Shown here: one piece after another, positions 6,624 to 13,822 of the stretch
Layout: each line of letters opens with the position of its first letter
Position numbering within the stretch: the stretch's first letter is position 1
Assembly (NCBI GenBank): GCA_041651295.1
Contig: JBAZJN010000010.1
Span: 1 to 35,999, forward strand
DNA: 35,999 nucleotides
Source of the DNA: JBAZJN01 sp041651295
Lineage (GTDB): Bacteria; Patescibacteriota; UBA1384; XYA2-FULL-43-10; CAINNR01
Reading direction: 5' to 3'
Translations under genes and position numbers: made by a program
The notes under the pieces: generated by a model
What the model saw: only the letters and a program-made list of their open reading frames with translations
The model's database searches: none
Told to the model about the DNA's origin: nothing

Positions 6624-7958
6624 ATGAAACGAACACTGGCAAAACTTTTGCCCCAAAGCACTAAAAATAAATATCATAAACTCCAGGCTAATTGGTCGAA
6701 TTTTGCTTTCGGCAATCCCTCGAAAAATATTACTCTTATCGGCGTCACCGGTACCAAAGGCAAAACCACAATCTGCAATTTGATTTCAGCGATTTTTGAT
6801 GCTGCCGGTGTTAAGTCGGCGATGGAAACGACAATCAATACGAAAATTGCCGATAAGCTAACTATGCATACCGAAAAATCCCGCTGGGTCACAACCCCTC
6901 CGACAGCCGTAATAAACAACTTTTTAAAAACGGCAATCAAGGCCGGCTGCAAATATGCGGTGATTGAAGTCACCTCACAGGCAATTGACCAACACCGAGT
7001 CTGGGGCATTGATTTCGATGTTTTGATTTTTTCCAATCTTTCCCACGACCATATTGATTACCACGGCAGCCGCGAAAATTATCTTGAAGCCAAACTCAAG
7101 GTCTTCAAAGACAATCCCGGCGCAACGGCAATCATTAATATCGATGATCCGGTAGCGGAAAGGTTCCTCGAGCCAAAAAGCAAAGGGAAGATATTATATT
7201 CAACCAAAAAACCGACCGAAAACGGAGTTGTGGCCCGAAAAATCCTCGAGAGTCCAACAGGGTCAATTTTCACCGCCGTTTGCGAAGGCAATCAGGCCAC
7301 AATCGACTTGCAAATTCCTGGGATGTTTAATATATCAAATGCTCTGGCTTCAATTGCTTGCGGGATAGCCTGTGATATTTCTTTGGACAAAATTAAACAG
7401 GGGTTGGAGTCGGTTTCCAGCGTTCCCGGCAGAATGGAACGGATCAAGGTTTCTCCCAAACAGGATTTTGAAGTTATTGTTGACTACGCCCATAACGCCG
7501 ATTCGCTAAAAAACGTTTATGAAACAATAAGAAAATCAATGGAAAAGCGTGGCGGCAGAATAATCGCAGTCTTGGGCGCAACCGGTAGGCGCGACAGAAC
7601 CAAACGACCAATCATGGGAGCCCTCGCCGGGAAATTTGCTGACTTAATTTACGTCACCAACGAGGATCCCTACGACGAAGACCCGATGGAAATTATTGAT
7701 GCGGTGGCAGCTGGAGTTCTGAAAGGTAAAAAGGGCAAATGGCGCCTAAATACAAATTATTACAAAATTCTTGATAGGCACGAAGCAATTTCAAAAGCAA
7801 TCACTGAGGCAAACCGGGGTGATGTTGTTATTATCACCGGCAAGGGAGCGGAGGAAGTTATGGCAGTCGGGGAAAATAAATTCGAACCGTTTTCTGACCG
7901 GCGGGTGGTTAAATACGAATTGTTGAAACGCTATAAGATGCCAATATCCGAAGATTAA
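6624..7958 (+). CDS. murE: MurE-type UDP-MurNAc-tripeptide ligase
   Basis: This Mur ligase adds the third amino acid of the peptidoglycan stem peptide using ATP. The P-loop GVTGTKGKTT sits at residues 40-49, far earlier than in standard MurE (about residue 110). The N-terminal UDP-binding domain is therefore reduced to roughly 35 residues. The Mur signatures VTTPPTA, EVTSQAID, FSNLSHDHIDYHG and VDYAHNADS follow, with the C-terminal domain after about residue 300. At the position of the DNPR/DNPA specificity loop it reads EDPY (347-350), so the third residue (Lys, DAP or other) cannot be inferred. The ATG at 6624 is preferred over a TTG four codons earlier; GGGA lies 6 bases before it. Confidence 0.93.
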   Translation: MKRTLAKLLPQSTKNKYHKLQANWSNFAFGNPSKNITLIGVTGTKGKTTICNLISAIFDAAGVKSAMETTINTKIADKLTMHTEKSRWVTTPPTAVINNFLKTAIKAGCKYAVIEVTSQAIDQHRVWGIDFDVLIFSNLSHDHIDYHGSRENYLEAKLKVFKDNPGATAIINIDDPVAERFLEPKSKGKILYSTKKPTENGVVARKILESPTGSIFTAVCEGNQATIDLQIPGMFNISNALASIACGIACDISLDKIKQGLESVSSVPGRMERIKVSPKQDFEVIVDYAHNADSLKNVYETIRKSMEKRGGRIIAVLGATGRRDRTKRPIMGALAGKFADLIYVTNEDPYDEDPMEIIDAVAAGVLKGKKGKWRLNTNYYKILDRHEAISKAITEANRGDVVIITGKGAEEVMAVGENKFEPFSDRRVVKYELLKRYKMPISED

Positions 7959-7974
7959 GACAAAAGGATGAAAG

Positions 7975-8048
7975 AGCACAGATCTATTACACGGATAAAA
8001 CTCAGATCAATAAATCTGTGCAGCATCTGTGTGTGAGATCAGTGTTCT
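7975..8048 (+). repeat. Gene-less inverted repeat of the ACGCAGAT/CACAGAT family
   Basis: GAGCACAGATC with following ACGGAT and CAGATC units on the left is mirrored by ATCTGTG, ATCTGTGTG and GAGATCAGTGTTC on the right. These are the same spaced CAGAT words that bracket the GxxExxY gene at 9670-10089. No gene lies between the arms here. It fills the murE-xer gap. Confidence 0.65.
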
Positions 8049-8060
8049 TTCTTCAATATT

Positions 8061-9062
8061 ATGGATTTGTGGCAACTAAAACGCGATTTTTTAGAATTCA
8101 CCGAACTGGAAAAAGGTCAGTCTTTGTTAACTATTTCTAATTACGACAGGTACCTAACTAAATTTTTAACCTGGCTGGAAACTGATTGTCATTCTGAGGC
8201 GGTGCCGAAAAATCCAGATCCTTCGCTGGTCGCTCAGGATGACAAAGATAGTACTTTGAATTTTTCTCCCGAGAAAATTACCGAAGAAAAAGTCAGAGAA
8301 TACCGCCTGTACTTGAATCGGCTGTCTGATAAATCGGGGCGGCCACTCAAACGCTCGACTCAAAATTATCACATTATCACCCTCCGAGCCTTCCTTGGCT
8401 TTTTAGCCTCAAAAGGTGTCACTTCTTTGCCGCCGCAAAAGGTTCATTTGGCAAAAAGCGAGGAAAGAAAGGTTGAGTTTTTGGAAGCGGATGATATCAA
8501 AAGTTTGATCGATTCGGCTGACGGCAAAAACTTTAAGGGTTTGCGCGACCGATTAATTTTGGAACTTTTGTTTTCAACCGGGCTTCGCGTTTCCGAGCTC
8601 TGCGCTTTGAATCTTTCTGATATTAATTTCGAGCGCGGAGAAATACCCGTCCGCGGTAAAGGCGGAAAGGTTCGAGTGGTTTTTCTATCTGAGTCTTCGG
8701 TTATGGCTTTGAAAGAGTATTTAAAATTTATCAACGAATCTGATGCTCTGATATTAAATAAGATCGGCGGAGATAGATTAACCGTACGATCAATCGAGAG
8801 GATTGTCTCGAAGTATGCAGGCTTTGCCGGCATAACCAAAAAAGTTTCTCCCCACACCCTGCGGCATACTTTTGCCACTGATTTATTAATAAATGGTGCC
8901 GATCTACGAAGCGTCCAGTCTCTTCTCGGACACGCCAATGTGTCAACAACGCAAATTTACACTCATGTCACCGACCAACACCTTCGTGAAGTTCACAAAG
9001 CTTTCCACGGCAAAAGAACTGGTGATGACCAGCAATTGGATCTTAACAAAAAATTGGAATAG
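8061..9062 (+). CDS. Xer-type tyrosine recombinase
   Basis: This 333-residue site-specific recombinase of the XerC/XerD group resolves chromosome dimers or integrates elements. It has an N-terminal SAM-like core-binding domain (residues about 5-120) and a catalytic domain with Arg176 (STGLRVSEL), Lys200/203 (GKGGK), His265-x-x-Arg268 (HTLRHTF), His291 (LLGHANVS) and the nucleophile Tyr300 (TQIYTHV). All are in the usual order, so it should be active. The usual length is about 295-300 residues. The excess is mostly residues around 43-62, which come from a palindromic repeat read in frame (nt 8188-8243). No ribosome site is visible. Which Xer paralogue it is cannot be decided without its dif site, and none was found nearby. 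Confidence 0.92.
   Translation: MDLWQLKRDFLEFTELEKGQSLLTISNYDRYLTKFLTWLETDCHSEAVPKNPDPSLVAQDDKDSTLNFSPEKITEEKVREYRLYLNRLSDKSGRPLKRSTQNYHIITLRAFLGFLASKGVTSLPPQKVHLAKSEERKVEFLEADDIKSLIDSADGKNFKGLRDRLILELLFSTGLRVSELCALNLSDINFERGEIPVRGKGGKVRVVFLSESSVMALKEYLKFINESDALILNKIGGDRLTVRSIERIVSKYAGFAGITKKVSPHTLRHTFATDLLINGADLRSVQSLLGHANVSTTQIYTHVTDQHLREVHKAFHGKRTGDDQQLDLNKKLE
8188..8243 (+). repeat. REP-like palindrome read in frame in the xer gene
   Basis: GTCATTCTGAG at 8188-8198 is mirrored by CTCAGGATGAC at 8233-8243 (one mismatch), with AATCCAGATCCTTCGCT between. This matches, from memory, a widespread palindromic repeat type of the form GTCATTCTGAGCGAAGC. It encodes CHSEAVPKNPDPSLVAQDD within the N-terminal domain. 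Confidence 0.8.
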
Positions 9063-9071
9063 AATTTAATT

Positions 9072-9629
9072 ATGGATGAATTATTAGCCAAGGTTTCCTA
9101 TCTAGACAAGCAAATCTTTTACGCCTTTATTGATTTTGCAAAAACCAACCCGCCAATCATGGAATTTGCCGAATGGTTCTCGGTCTTTGGCGTCATTGTT
9201 GTCGCCCTTAGCTTGATCTATTTGGTTGGCAGAGAGAGAATTCACGCTCTGTTTACAGCAGCCTTAGCTGTAATTTTTAGCTCATTCATTTATTGTTTGT
9301 TATACTTACTTTGGCAGAGCCCGGAAACCTTAATAACTTACGCTTCGGAATACGCCAGAATAAGCAGCGTGATAGATTACAAATTTCCGTCCGGCCAAAT
9401 TTACCTTTCGTTTTCGATAACTTCGGCAGTGCTGCTCCGCGGTCATAAAAAACTTGGGGCCTTTTTGATCGTGATTTCCACTGCCACAGCGCTTTCCAGA
9501 ATTGCCACCGGTCTGATTTATCCGTCAGGAGCGATAGCCAGTTTAATAATTGGAGTTGCGTCAGGTATTTTAGCTTTTTGGTTTATGGAATATTTCGAGG
9601 ATTTTTGGAGCAGTCATCAGGCTGAGTAA
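9072..9629 (+). CDS. PAP2-like membrane protein lacking the catalytic histidines
   Basis: This 185-residue polytopic membrane protein has the layout of the type 2 phosphatidic acid phosphatase family: a short loop, then FPSGQIY where the family has PSGH, then ALSRIATGLIYPSGAIAS where active members have SRxxxGxHxPxD. Both catalytic His positions (PSGH to PSGQ; xHxP to xIYP) and the last Asp (to Gly) are changed, so phosphatase activity is unlikely. It starts 9 bases after the xer gene and precedes the GxxExxY cassette and uppP. A lipid-binding or structural role is possible. Five to six membrane segments are visible. Confidence 0.75.
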   Translation: MDELLAKVSYLDKQIFYAFIDFAKTNPPIMEFAEWFSVFGVIVVALSLIYLVGRERIHALFTAALAVIFSSFIYCLLYLLWQSPETLITYASEYARISSVIDYKFPSGQIYLSFSITSAVLLRGHKKLGAFLIVISTATALSRIATGLIYPSGAIASLIIGVASGILAFWFMEYFEDFWSSHQAE

Positions 9630-9640
9630 TGGAAATTCCA

Positions 9641-9671
9641 ACACAGATAATTTACGCCGATATACGCAGAT
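9641..9671 (+). repeat. Left arm of the inverted repeat flanking the GxxExxY gene
   Basis: Three spaced words (ACACAGAT, ACGCCGAT, ACGCAGAT) form a 31-base arm. The reverse complement of 10057-10087 matches it at 22 of 31 positions by my count. The ATG of the gene is formed at its inner end. Confidence 0.8.
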
Positions 9672-10089
9672 GAAAAAATTTGAAGATCAACAATATCCGT
9701 TGTCAAACCTAACAGAGAAACTGATTAAGATCTCCTTTGATGTTTTTAATCAATTGGGATACGGATTACCTGAAAGAGTCTATCAAAAAGCTTTTGCGGT
9801 CGAATTAACGAGACATCATTTAGAATTTAAGCGAGAATGCTATGGAAAAATCGATTTCAACGGAGTGATTGTAGGTAAATATTTTATCGATTTTTTAGTT
9901 GAGGATAAGGTTGCGGTAGAATTAAAGGTCAGAAATGAAATATATCAAACCCATATCAATCAATTGTTAAATTATATAAAAGCACAAAATCTAGCCGTCG
10001 GGTTACTGCTAGCATTTTCGAAAGGCGGTGTTAAGATAAAGAGGCTAGTGAACACTATCTGCGTTAATCAGCGTGATAGATCAGCGTAG
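9670..10089 (+). CDS. GxxExxY protein (PD-(D/E)XK nuclease-like family)
   Basis: This 139-residue protein carries the family motif G32-L-P-E35-R-V-Y38. A following FIDFLVEDKVAVELKV gives Asp74 and Glu84-x-Lys86, the pattern of a PD-(D/E)XK nuclease core. Pfam places the family in that superfamily (PDDEXK_3). The biological role of the family is not established. The start codon lies at the inner end of a 31-base repeat, and the last 12 residues (NTICVNQRDRSA) are encoded by its inverted copy, whose final base is the first base of the stop codon. The gene thus looks like cargo of a repeat-bounded cassette wedged between the PAP2-like gene and uppP. Confidence 0.9.
   Translation: MKKFEDQQYPLSNLTEKLIKISFDVFNQLGYGLPERVYQKAFAVELTRHHLEFKRECYGKIDFNGVIVGKYFIDFLVEDKVAVELKVRNEIYQTHINQLLNYIKAQNLAVGLLLAFSKGGVKIKRLVNTICVNQRDRSA
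10057..10087 (-). repeat. Right arm of the inverted repeat flanking the GxxExxY gene
   Basis: This is the inverted counterpart of 9641-9671. It supplies the C-terminal codons of the gene and the first base of its stop codon. Confidence 0.8.
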
Positions 10090-10121
10090 TAATATCATTT
10101 TATTGGTTATTCATTCTTATT

Positions 10122-10955
10122 ATGAGTATTCTACAAGCTATAATTTTGGGAATCATTCAGGGAATCGGCGAATTTTTGCCGATCTCTTCTTCAGGACATT
10201 TAATCATTGTGCCATACATTTTTGGCTGGAATTATCAGGGCTTAAATTTCGACATCGCCCTCCACTTCGGTACTCTTTTGGCAATTTTAATTTACTTTTG
10301 GCGGGATTGGTCAAAAATTATTTCTGACGGAATCAGTCTTGAGAAAATAGAAATGGGAAATGAGAATAAAAAAACAAACCACATTTCTCAAACCACATTT
10401 CTCAAACCTAATTTGTTGTGGATAATTTTGGTTGCCTCAATCCCGGCGGCAATTGCCGGCTACTTTTTGGAAAATCTGGCGGAACACGCGCTCCGGAATC
10501 CCCTTTTAGTCGCCGTTCTGCTGGCTGTTTTTGGCACAATTCTCTGGATTACCGATTATACAAACCGTGGGCAAAAAAAGATCGGTCAGATTAATTACTT
10601 GCAAGGTTTTATCATCGGCATCGGCCAAGCTCTGGCGATTTTCCCCGGGGTATCCAGGAGCGGCTCAACCGCAACATTTGGTATGCTTTTGAATTTCGAC
10701 CGCGAAACCGCGACCAAGTTTAGTTTTATTATTTCCGTGCCGATCACGATCGGCGCATTCGCTCTTTCCCTAAAGAGCTTTGATCCGTCAATGATTGATG
10801 TCTCCTTTTTGGTCGCCATACTAACCAGCACCGCCTTTGGCGTTCTGTCAATTAAATTCTTGCTGAAATATATTGCCAATCATAATTACTTCTGGTTCTT
10901 CATTTACCGCTTGGGCCTGGCCGGATTGATCCTTTTAATTTATTATTTTAGGTAG
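10122..10955 (+). CDS. uppP: Undecaprenyl-diphosphatase (UppP/BacA family)
   Basis: The enzyme removes a phosphate from undecaprenyl diphosphate so that the lipid carrier for peptidoglycan and glycan precursors can be reused; it is an integral membrane protein. The first catalytic motif EFLPISSSGH is at residues 17-26 and the second, PGVSRSGST, at 175-183. Eight hydrophobic segments are spread over 277 residues, the usual size. A cytosolic loop around residues 75-95 is built from a repeated 14-bp unit (nt 10377-10404). The TPR protein begins four bases after its stop, suggesting co-transcription. Confidence 0.96.
   Translation: MSILQAIILGIIQGIGEFLPISSSGHLIIVPYIFGWNYQGLNFDIALHFGTLLAILIYFWRDWSKIISDGISLEKIEMGNENKKTNHISQTTFLKPNLLWIILVASIPAAIAGYFLENLAEHALRNPLLVAVLLAVFGTILWITDYTNRGQKKIGQINYLQGFIIGIGQALAIFPGVSRSGSTATFGMLLNFDRETATKFSFIISVPITIGAFALSLKSFDPSMIDVSFLVAILTSTAFGVLSIKFLLKYIANHNYFWFFIYRLGLAGLILLIYYFR
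10377..10404 (+). repeat. 14-bp direct repeat inside uppP
   Basis: AACCACATTTCTCA occurs twice in tandem, followed by AACC. It is read in frame as NHISQTTFLKPN in the loop between two membrane segments. Confidence 0.85.
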
Positions 10956-10959
10956 CTTG

Positions 10960-11625
10960 ATGGAAAATAAATCCCGGGCAAAAAGAAAGTTATTAATAAC
11001 TGCGGCGGTCGTCGTAATTTTTATTTTTGTTTCGATCCCCTGGAAAAATTACGTTTATAAAAAAAATATCTCTGATGGCAGAAATCTACTTTTGCAGGGC
11101 GGATACACATCTGCCTTTGTAAAGTTTGAAAAGGCAAAAATGCTGGGGCCAAATTCCTCTGAAGCCTCGTCGTTATCTGATCTATCAAAAGCCAGCGCTA
11201 GTGATGCCAGAAAAATAAAAGAATTGACAGGTGTGGAGAATTCCAATGATGTTTTTGCTCTCATCGATCGCGCCGATTTGAAAATTTGCGATCTCGAATT
11301 TGATAAGAAATTAATCGGCGAAAGCAAGAGCGACATCGCCAAAATTAACCTCACCTTTTGCAGCCAAAATTCGCCCGGTTATGACGCTCTGATCACTTTG
11401 GGAGTCGCCAACATCCGACTCTCGGAAGACGGTGATATTTTCAAGGAGCTAAAACCAGGTCTGAGGAAAGAAGCGGCAGCAGCTTTCGCGGCGGCTTACG
11501 AAATCGACCCGATAAATAAAACCGCCATAGAGTACGCAATTGAAATCAACAAAGTAATCGGCGACCAAAAAGAAGTTGACCACTGGCAAAGTATTCTCGA
11601 CAAACTCGAGAATATTAAGAAGTAA
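10960..11625 (+). CDS. Membrane-anchored TPR-like protein
   Basis: The product has 221 residues from the ATG at 10960; a TTG immediately upstream is also possible. A basic N-terminus precedes one membrane segment (LLITAAVVVIFIFVSI), and the rest is extracytoplasmic and helical. Two regions look like tetratricopeptide units: one around residues 35-60 (GRNLLLQGGYTSAFVKFEKA) and one at about 165-205 (AAAAFAAAYEIDPINKTA). Such proteins act as scaffolds. Its position directly after uppP suggests an envelope role, but no specific partner is visible. Confidence 0.75.
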   Translation: MENKSRAKRKLLITAAVVVIFIFVSIPWKNYVYKKNISDGRNLLLQGGYTSAFVKFEKAKMLGPNSSEASSLSDLSKASASDARKIKELTGVENSNDVFALIDRADLKICDLEFDKKLIGESKSDIAKINLTFCSQNSPGYDALITLGVANIRLSEDGDIFKELKPGLRKEAAAAFAAAYEIDPINKTAIEYAIEINKVIGDQKEVDHWQSILDKLENIKK

Positions 11626-11691
11626 GCAGCGCCTGATCCTTCATTTGATTTCTTTGAATTTTTATTAGATAATCTATATAGCATCACAATA

Positions 11692-11721
11692 TGAATCATG
11701 AACGATGAATTATGAATCATG
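11692..11721 (+). repeat. Left arm of the inverted repeat around four-helix-bundle gene 1
   Basis: The 30-base arm TGAATCATGAACG... matches the reverse complement of 12081-12110 at 24 of 30 positions. The start codon of the gene (11712) lies inside it. Confidence 0.85.
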
Positions 11722-12092
11722 GGCAAAAAATAAAATCTTTCGAAGATCTTAACGCTTGGAAAGAAGCCCGCAGCTTAGTAATTATGGTTTATAATTCAAC
11801 AAGATCCTTTCCTAAAGATGAGGTTTTTGGATTGACTAATCAAATCCGACGAGCGGCAATTTCAATAACATCAAATATAGCCGAAGGATTCAGCCGACAG
11901 AGTTATAAAGACAAGATTCAGTTTTACGGGATAGCGCTTGGTTCACTTACAGAGCTTCAGAGCCAATTGATAACAGCAAAAGATATTTCATATCTGATCA
12001 AAGAAGAATTTGCAAAACTTAACAATCAATCGATTGTAGCTCACAAACTGCTATCGGGACTGATAAAAAGTTCCAAACTTCGTAATTCATAA
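11712..12092 (+). CDS. Four-helix bundle (S23/23S rRNA IVP family) protein 1
   Basis: This 126-residue protein of the S23 family was first known as the product encoded in intervening sequences of 23S rRNA and is related to the Avd accessory protein of diversity-generating retroelements. The family core is clear: FEDLNAWKEA, FPKDEVFGLTNQIRRAA, SITSNIAEGFSRQS and GSLTELQSQL. Basic residues cluster on one side, which in the family is thought to bind nucleic acid. Neither rRNA nor a reverse transcriptase is nearby. Both the first codons (MNHG) and the last (RNS and the stop) are written by the flanking inverted repeat, so gene and repeat form one unit. Confidence 0.92.
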   Translation: MNHGQKIKSFEDLNAWKEARSLVIMVYNSTRSFPKDEVFGLTNQIRRAAISITSNIAEGFSRQSYKDKIQFYGIALGSLTELQSQLITAKDISYLIKEEFAKLNNQSIVAHKLLSGLIKSSKLRNS

Positions 12093-12110
12093 TTCTTTAT
12101 TCATTATTCA
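12081..12110 (-). repeat. Right arm of the inverted repeat around four-helix-bundle gene 1
   Basis: This is the inverted partner of 11692-11721. It contains the stop codon of the four-helix-bundle gene and ends four bases before the AGGAGG ribosome site of the next gene. Confidence 0.85.
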
Positions 12111-12125
12111 CCAAAGGAGGGATTG

Positions 12126-13820
12126 GTGCGGCTAGCAAAGATCTTCCTGATCGCAACAATAATCGCCGGGACCGTTTTTGGTTCGTTCGGTAGTTTCGTT
12201 GATGTTAAAAAAGCCGAGGCAAAACCGCCGACTCCCGGCCAAGCAACATTAACCTTTGCTTTTACTTCAACGAAACGCCAAGGCATCATGATGCGCTATG
12301 TTTCAAGCACCGGAGCTACTCCGGTTGACTTTGATTTCGTTAGTTCCGGATATTTAGTCGAACCCGGACAGAGCGTTGATACTCACGTTGGTAACAGCGT
12401 GTATGCCGCTATCCGTCGAGCCGGAACCAACAATTATTATTTGAAATATTCCAATAGCGCCAACTCAGACTTTTTCCTCCTTATCGGCATGAATGCCACC
12501 AATACTACTGACCCCAACAAACCGGTGGGGACATACTACGCACTCGGAGTCGGCAAAATGAGCGAAGTAGGGATCGGCGGCAGCAAAAGATTTGTTTACG
12601 ACTCAGGCTTCAAAACGCCCGACGGTACAGACGTTGCCCCATTTATTAATCAAACGGTAATATCAACCGCCATTAAAATTAACTGGAATATCAGCCTCGA
12701 CAACGCTTGTAGCCAATTAACGGCCAGATGGGAAGGGCTAGTTTCCAATATGCGCGATCTTCTCGGCAAGGAGACCAAAGATAATAGCACGTATTGGGAT
12801 AAAAACTCTCCTCCGGGCTGGAGAAAAGCAATGTCTGCATCGACAATTGCCACCACTCTGGCAGTGAACCCATTTTTGAGCCTATTCGCAATAGGCGGGA
12901 CAGCACTCCTTGATCGGATGTCCAAATATGACGGAAGTTATTTTTTAAATGAAGCCGGAATGCGAAAAGCATCTGACATTCGAACCGAAATTATTGAGCT
13001 AAAGGCAATAACTGAGCAAATAAAAGGCGATGGCAATGTTTGGCCAAATGATAACTGCCGGCCGAAGGCGCTGGACGGAACGACCATCAGTTTAATTAAC
13101 AACCGGTTTATTGCTACCCCAAATGATTTCATTGCCGGCTTGGATATAATTCTTGAGGCATTTAATGAGGCGATTGCCAACGCTTCTGGAACAGACGAAA
13201 CCGATACCTGCGGCCCCGGACTAACTAAAATTGCCGTAATATTTCAGTGGATGTTCTGTAAAGTTGCCGAGATGGTCCATGCGATCGCTAATTTCTTTAT
13301 GTCCAAGGCCTTTTCGTACTTAAACTTAGCCTTAGGTATTGATGCTATCAAATTCTCCGCACCAAAATTGGATACTAAAATCAACGACATCTCAACGACT
13401 GGAGGCTCAACATTACCGAGCACTCCTGGCACAACAACTCCGGCAACTCCAGGAACAACCACTGCTGCACCTCTGTCACTCGAGGTGCGCATGACAATGC
13501 AAGGAGAAACCGTGACAGAAGCATCCAATTACGAGATTTTTAAGGCCAATTATCAAACTGGAATTTGGGCTAAAATTAAAAAAAGCGACGGTTCTGCCCA
13601 AAAAGACTGTACAGTTTCAAACGTTGGCAATTTTTCCGATGCAAACAAAACCGTTGACTTGAAATTCAATACACCCGATAACATTCCTACCGATTGGACA
13701 TCGGTAGTAATCTGGGGTGGAATCGGTAATGCAGGAAACGCGATACTATTCCGTTTCCCTGTGACTCAATATCCAGGATCAATCACTGGAAGAACAAATG
13801 TAACGAGCAACCCTCAATAA
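12126..13820 (+). CDS. Secreted protein opening the type IV secretion-like cluster
   Basis: I chose the GTG at 12126 because AGGAGG (12115-12120) sits five bases before it; the TTG three bases upstream is too close. Residues 1-31 form a signal peptide (LAKIFLIATIIAGTVFGSFG, cleavage probably after KKAEA). The body, about 560 residues in total, has an N-terminal beta-rich part and a hydrophobic helix pair around residues 235-255. A second amphipathic stretch follows near residues 360-405. After a Thr/Pro-rich linker (about 425-445) comes a C-terminal beta domain of about 110 residues resembling an Ig-like module. No known family is recognised. Position suggests an extracytoplasmic component of the secretion machine. 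Confidence 0.75.
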   Translation: MRLAKIFLIATIIAGTVFGSFGSFVDVKKAEAKPPTPGQATLTFAFTSTKRQGIMMRYVSSTGATPVDFDFVSSGYLVEPGQSVDTHVGNSVYAAIRRAGTNNYYLKYSNSANSDFFLLIGMNATNTTDPNKPVGTYYALGVGKMSEVGIGGSKRFVYDSGFKTPDGTDVAPFINQTVISTAIKINWNISLDNACSQLTARWEGLVSNMRDLLGKETKDNSTYWDKNSPPGWRKAMSASTIATTLAVNPFLSLFAIGGTALLDRMSKYDGSYFLNEAGMRKASDIRTEIIELKAITEQIKGDGNVWPNDNCRPKALDGTTISLINNRFIATPNDFIAGLDIILEAFNEAIANASGTDETDTCGPGLTKIAVIFQWMFCKVAEMVHAIANFFMSKAFSYLNLALGIDAIKFSAPKLDTKINDISTTGGSTLPSTPGTTTPATPGTTTAAPLSLEVRMTMQGETVTEASNYEIFKANYQTGIWAKIKKSDGSAQKDCTVSNVGNFSDANKTVDLKFNTPDNIPTDWTSVVIWGGIGNAGNAILFRFPVTQYPGSITGRTNVTSNPQ

Positions 13821-13822
13821 AA

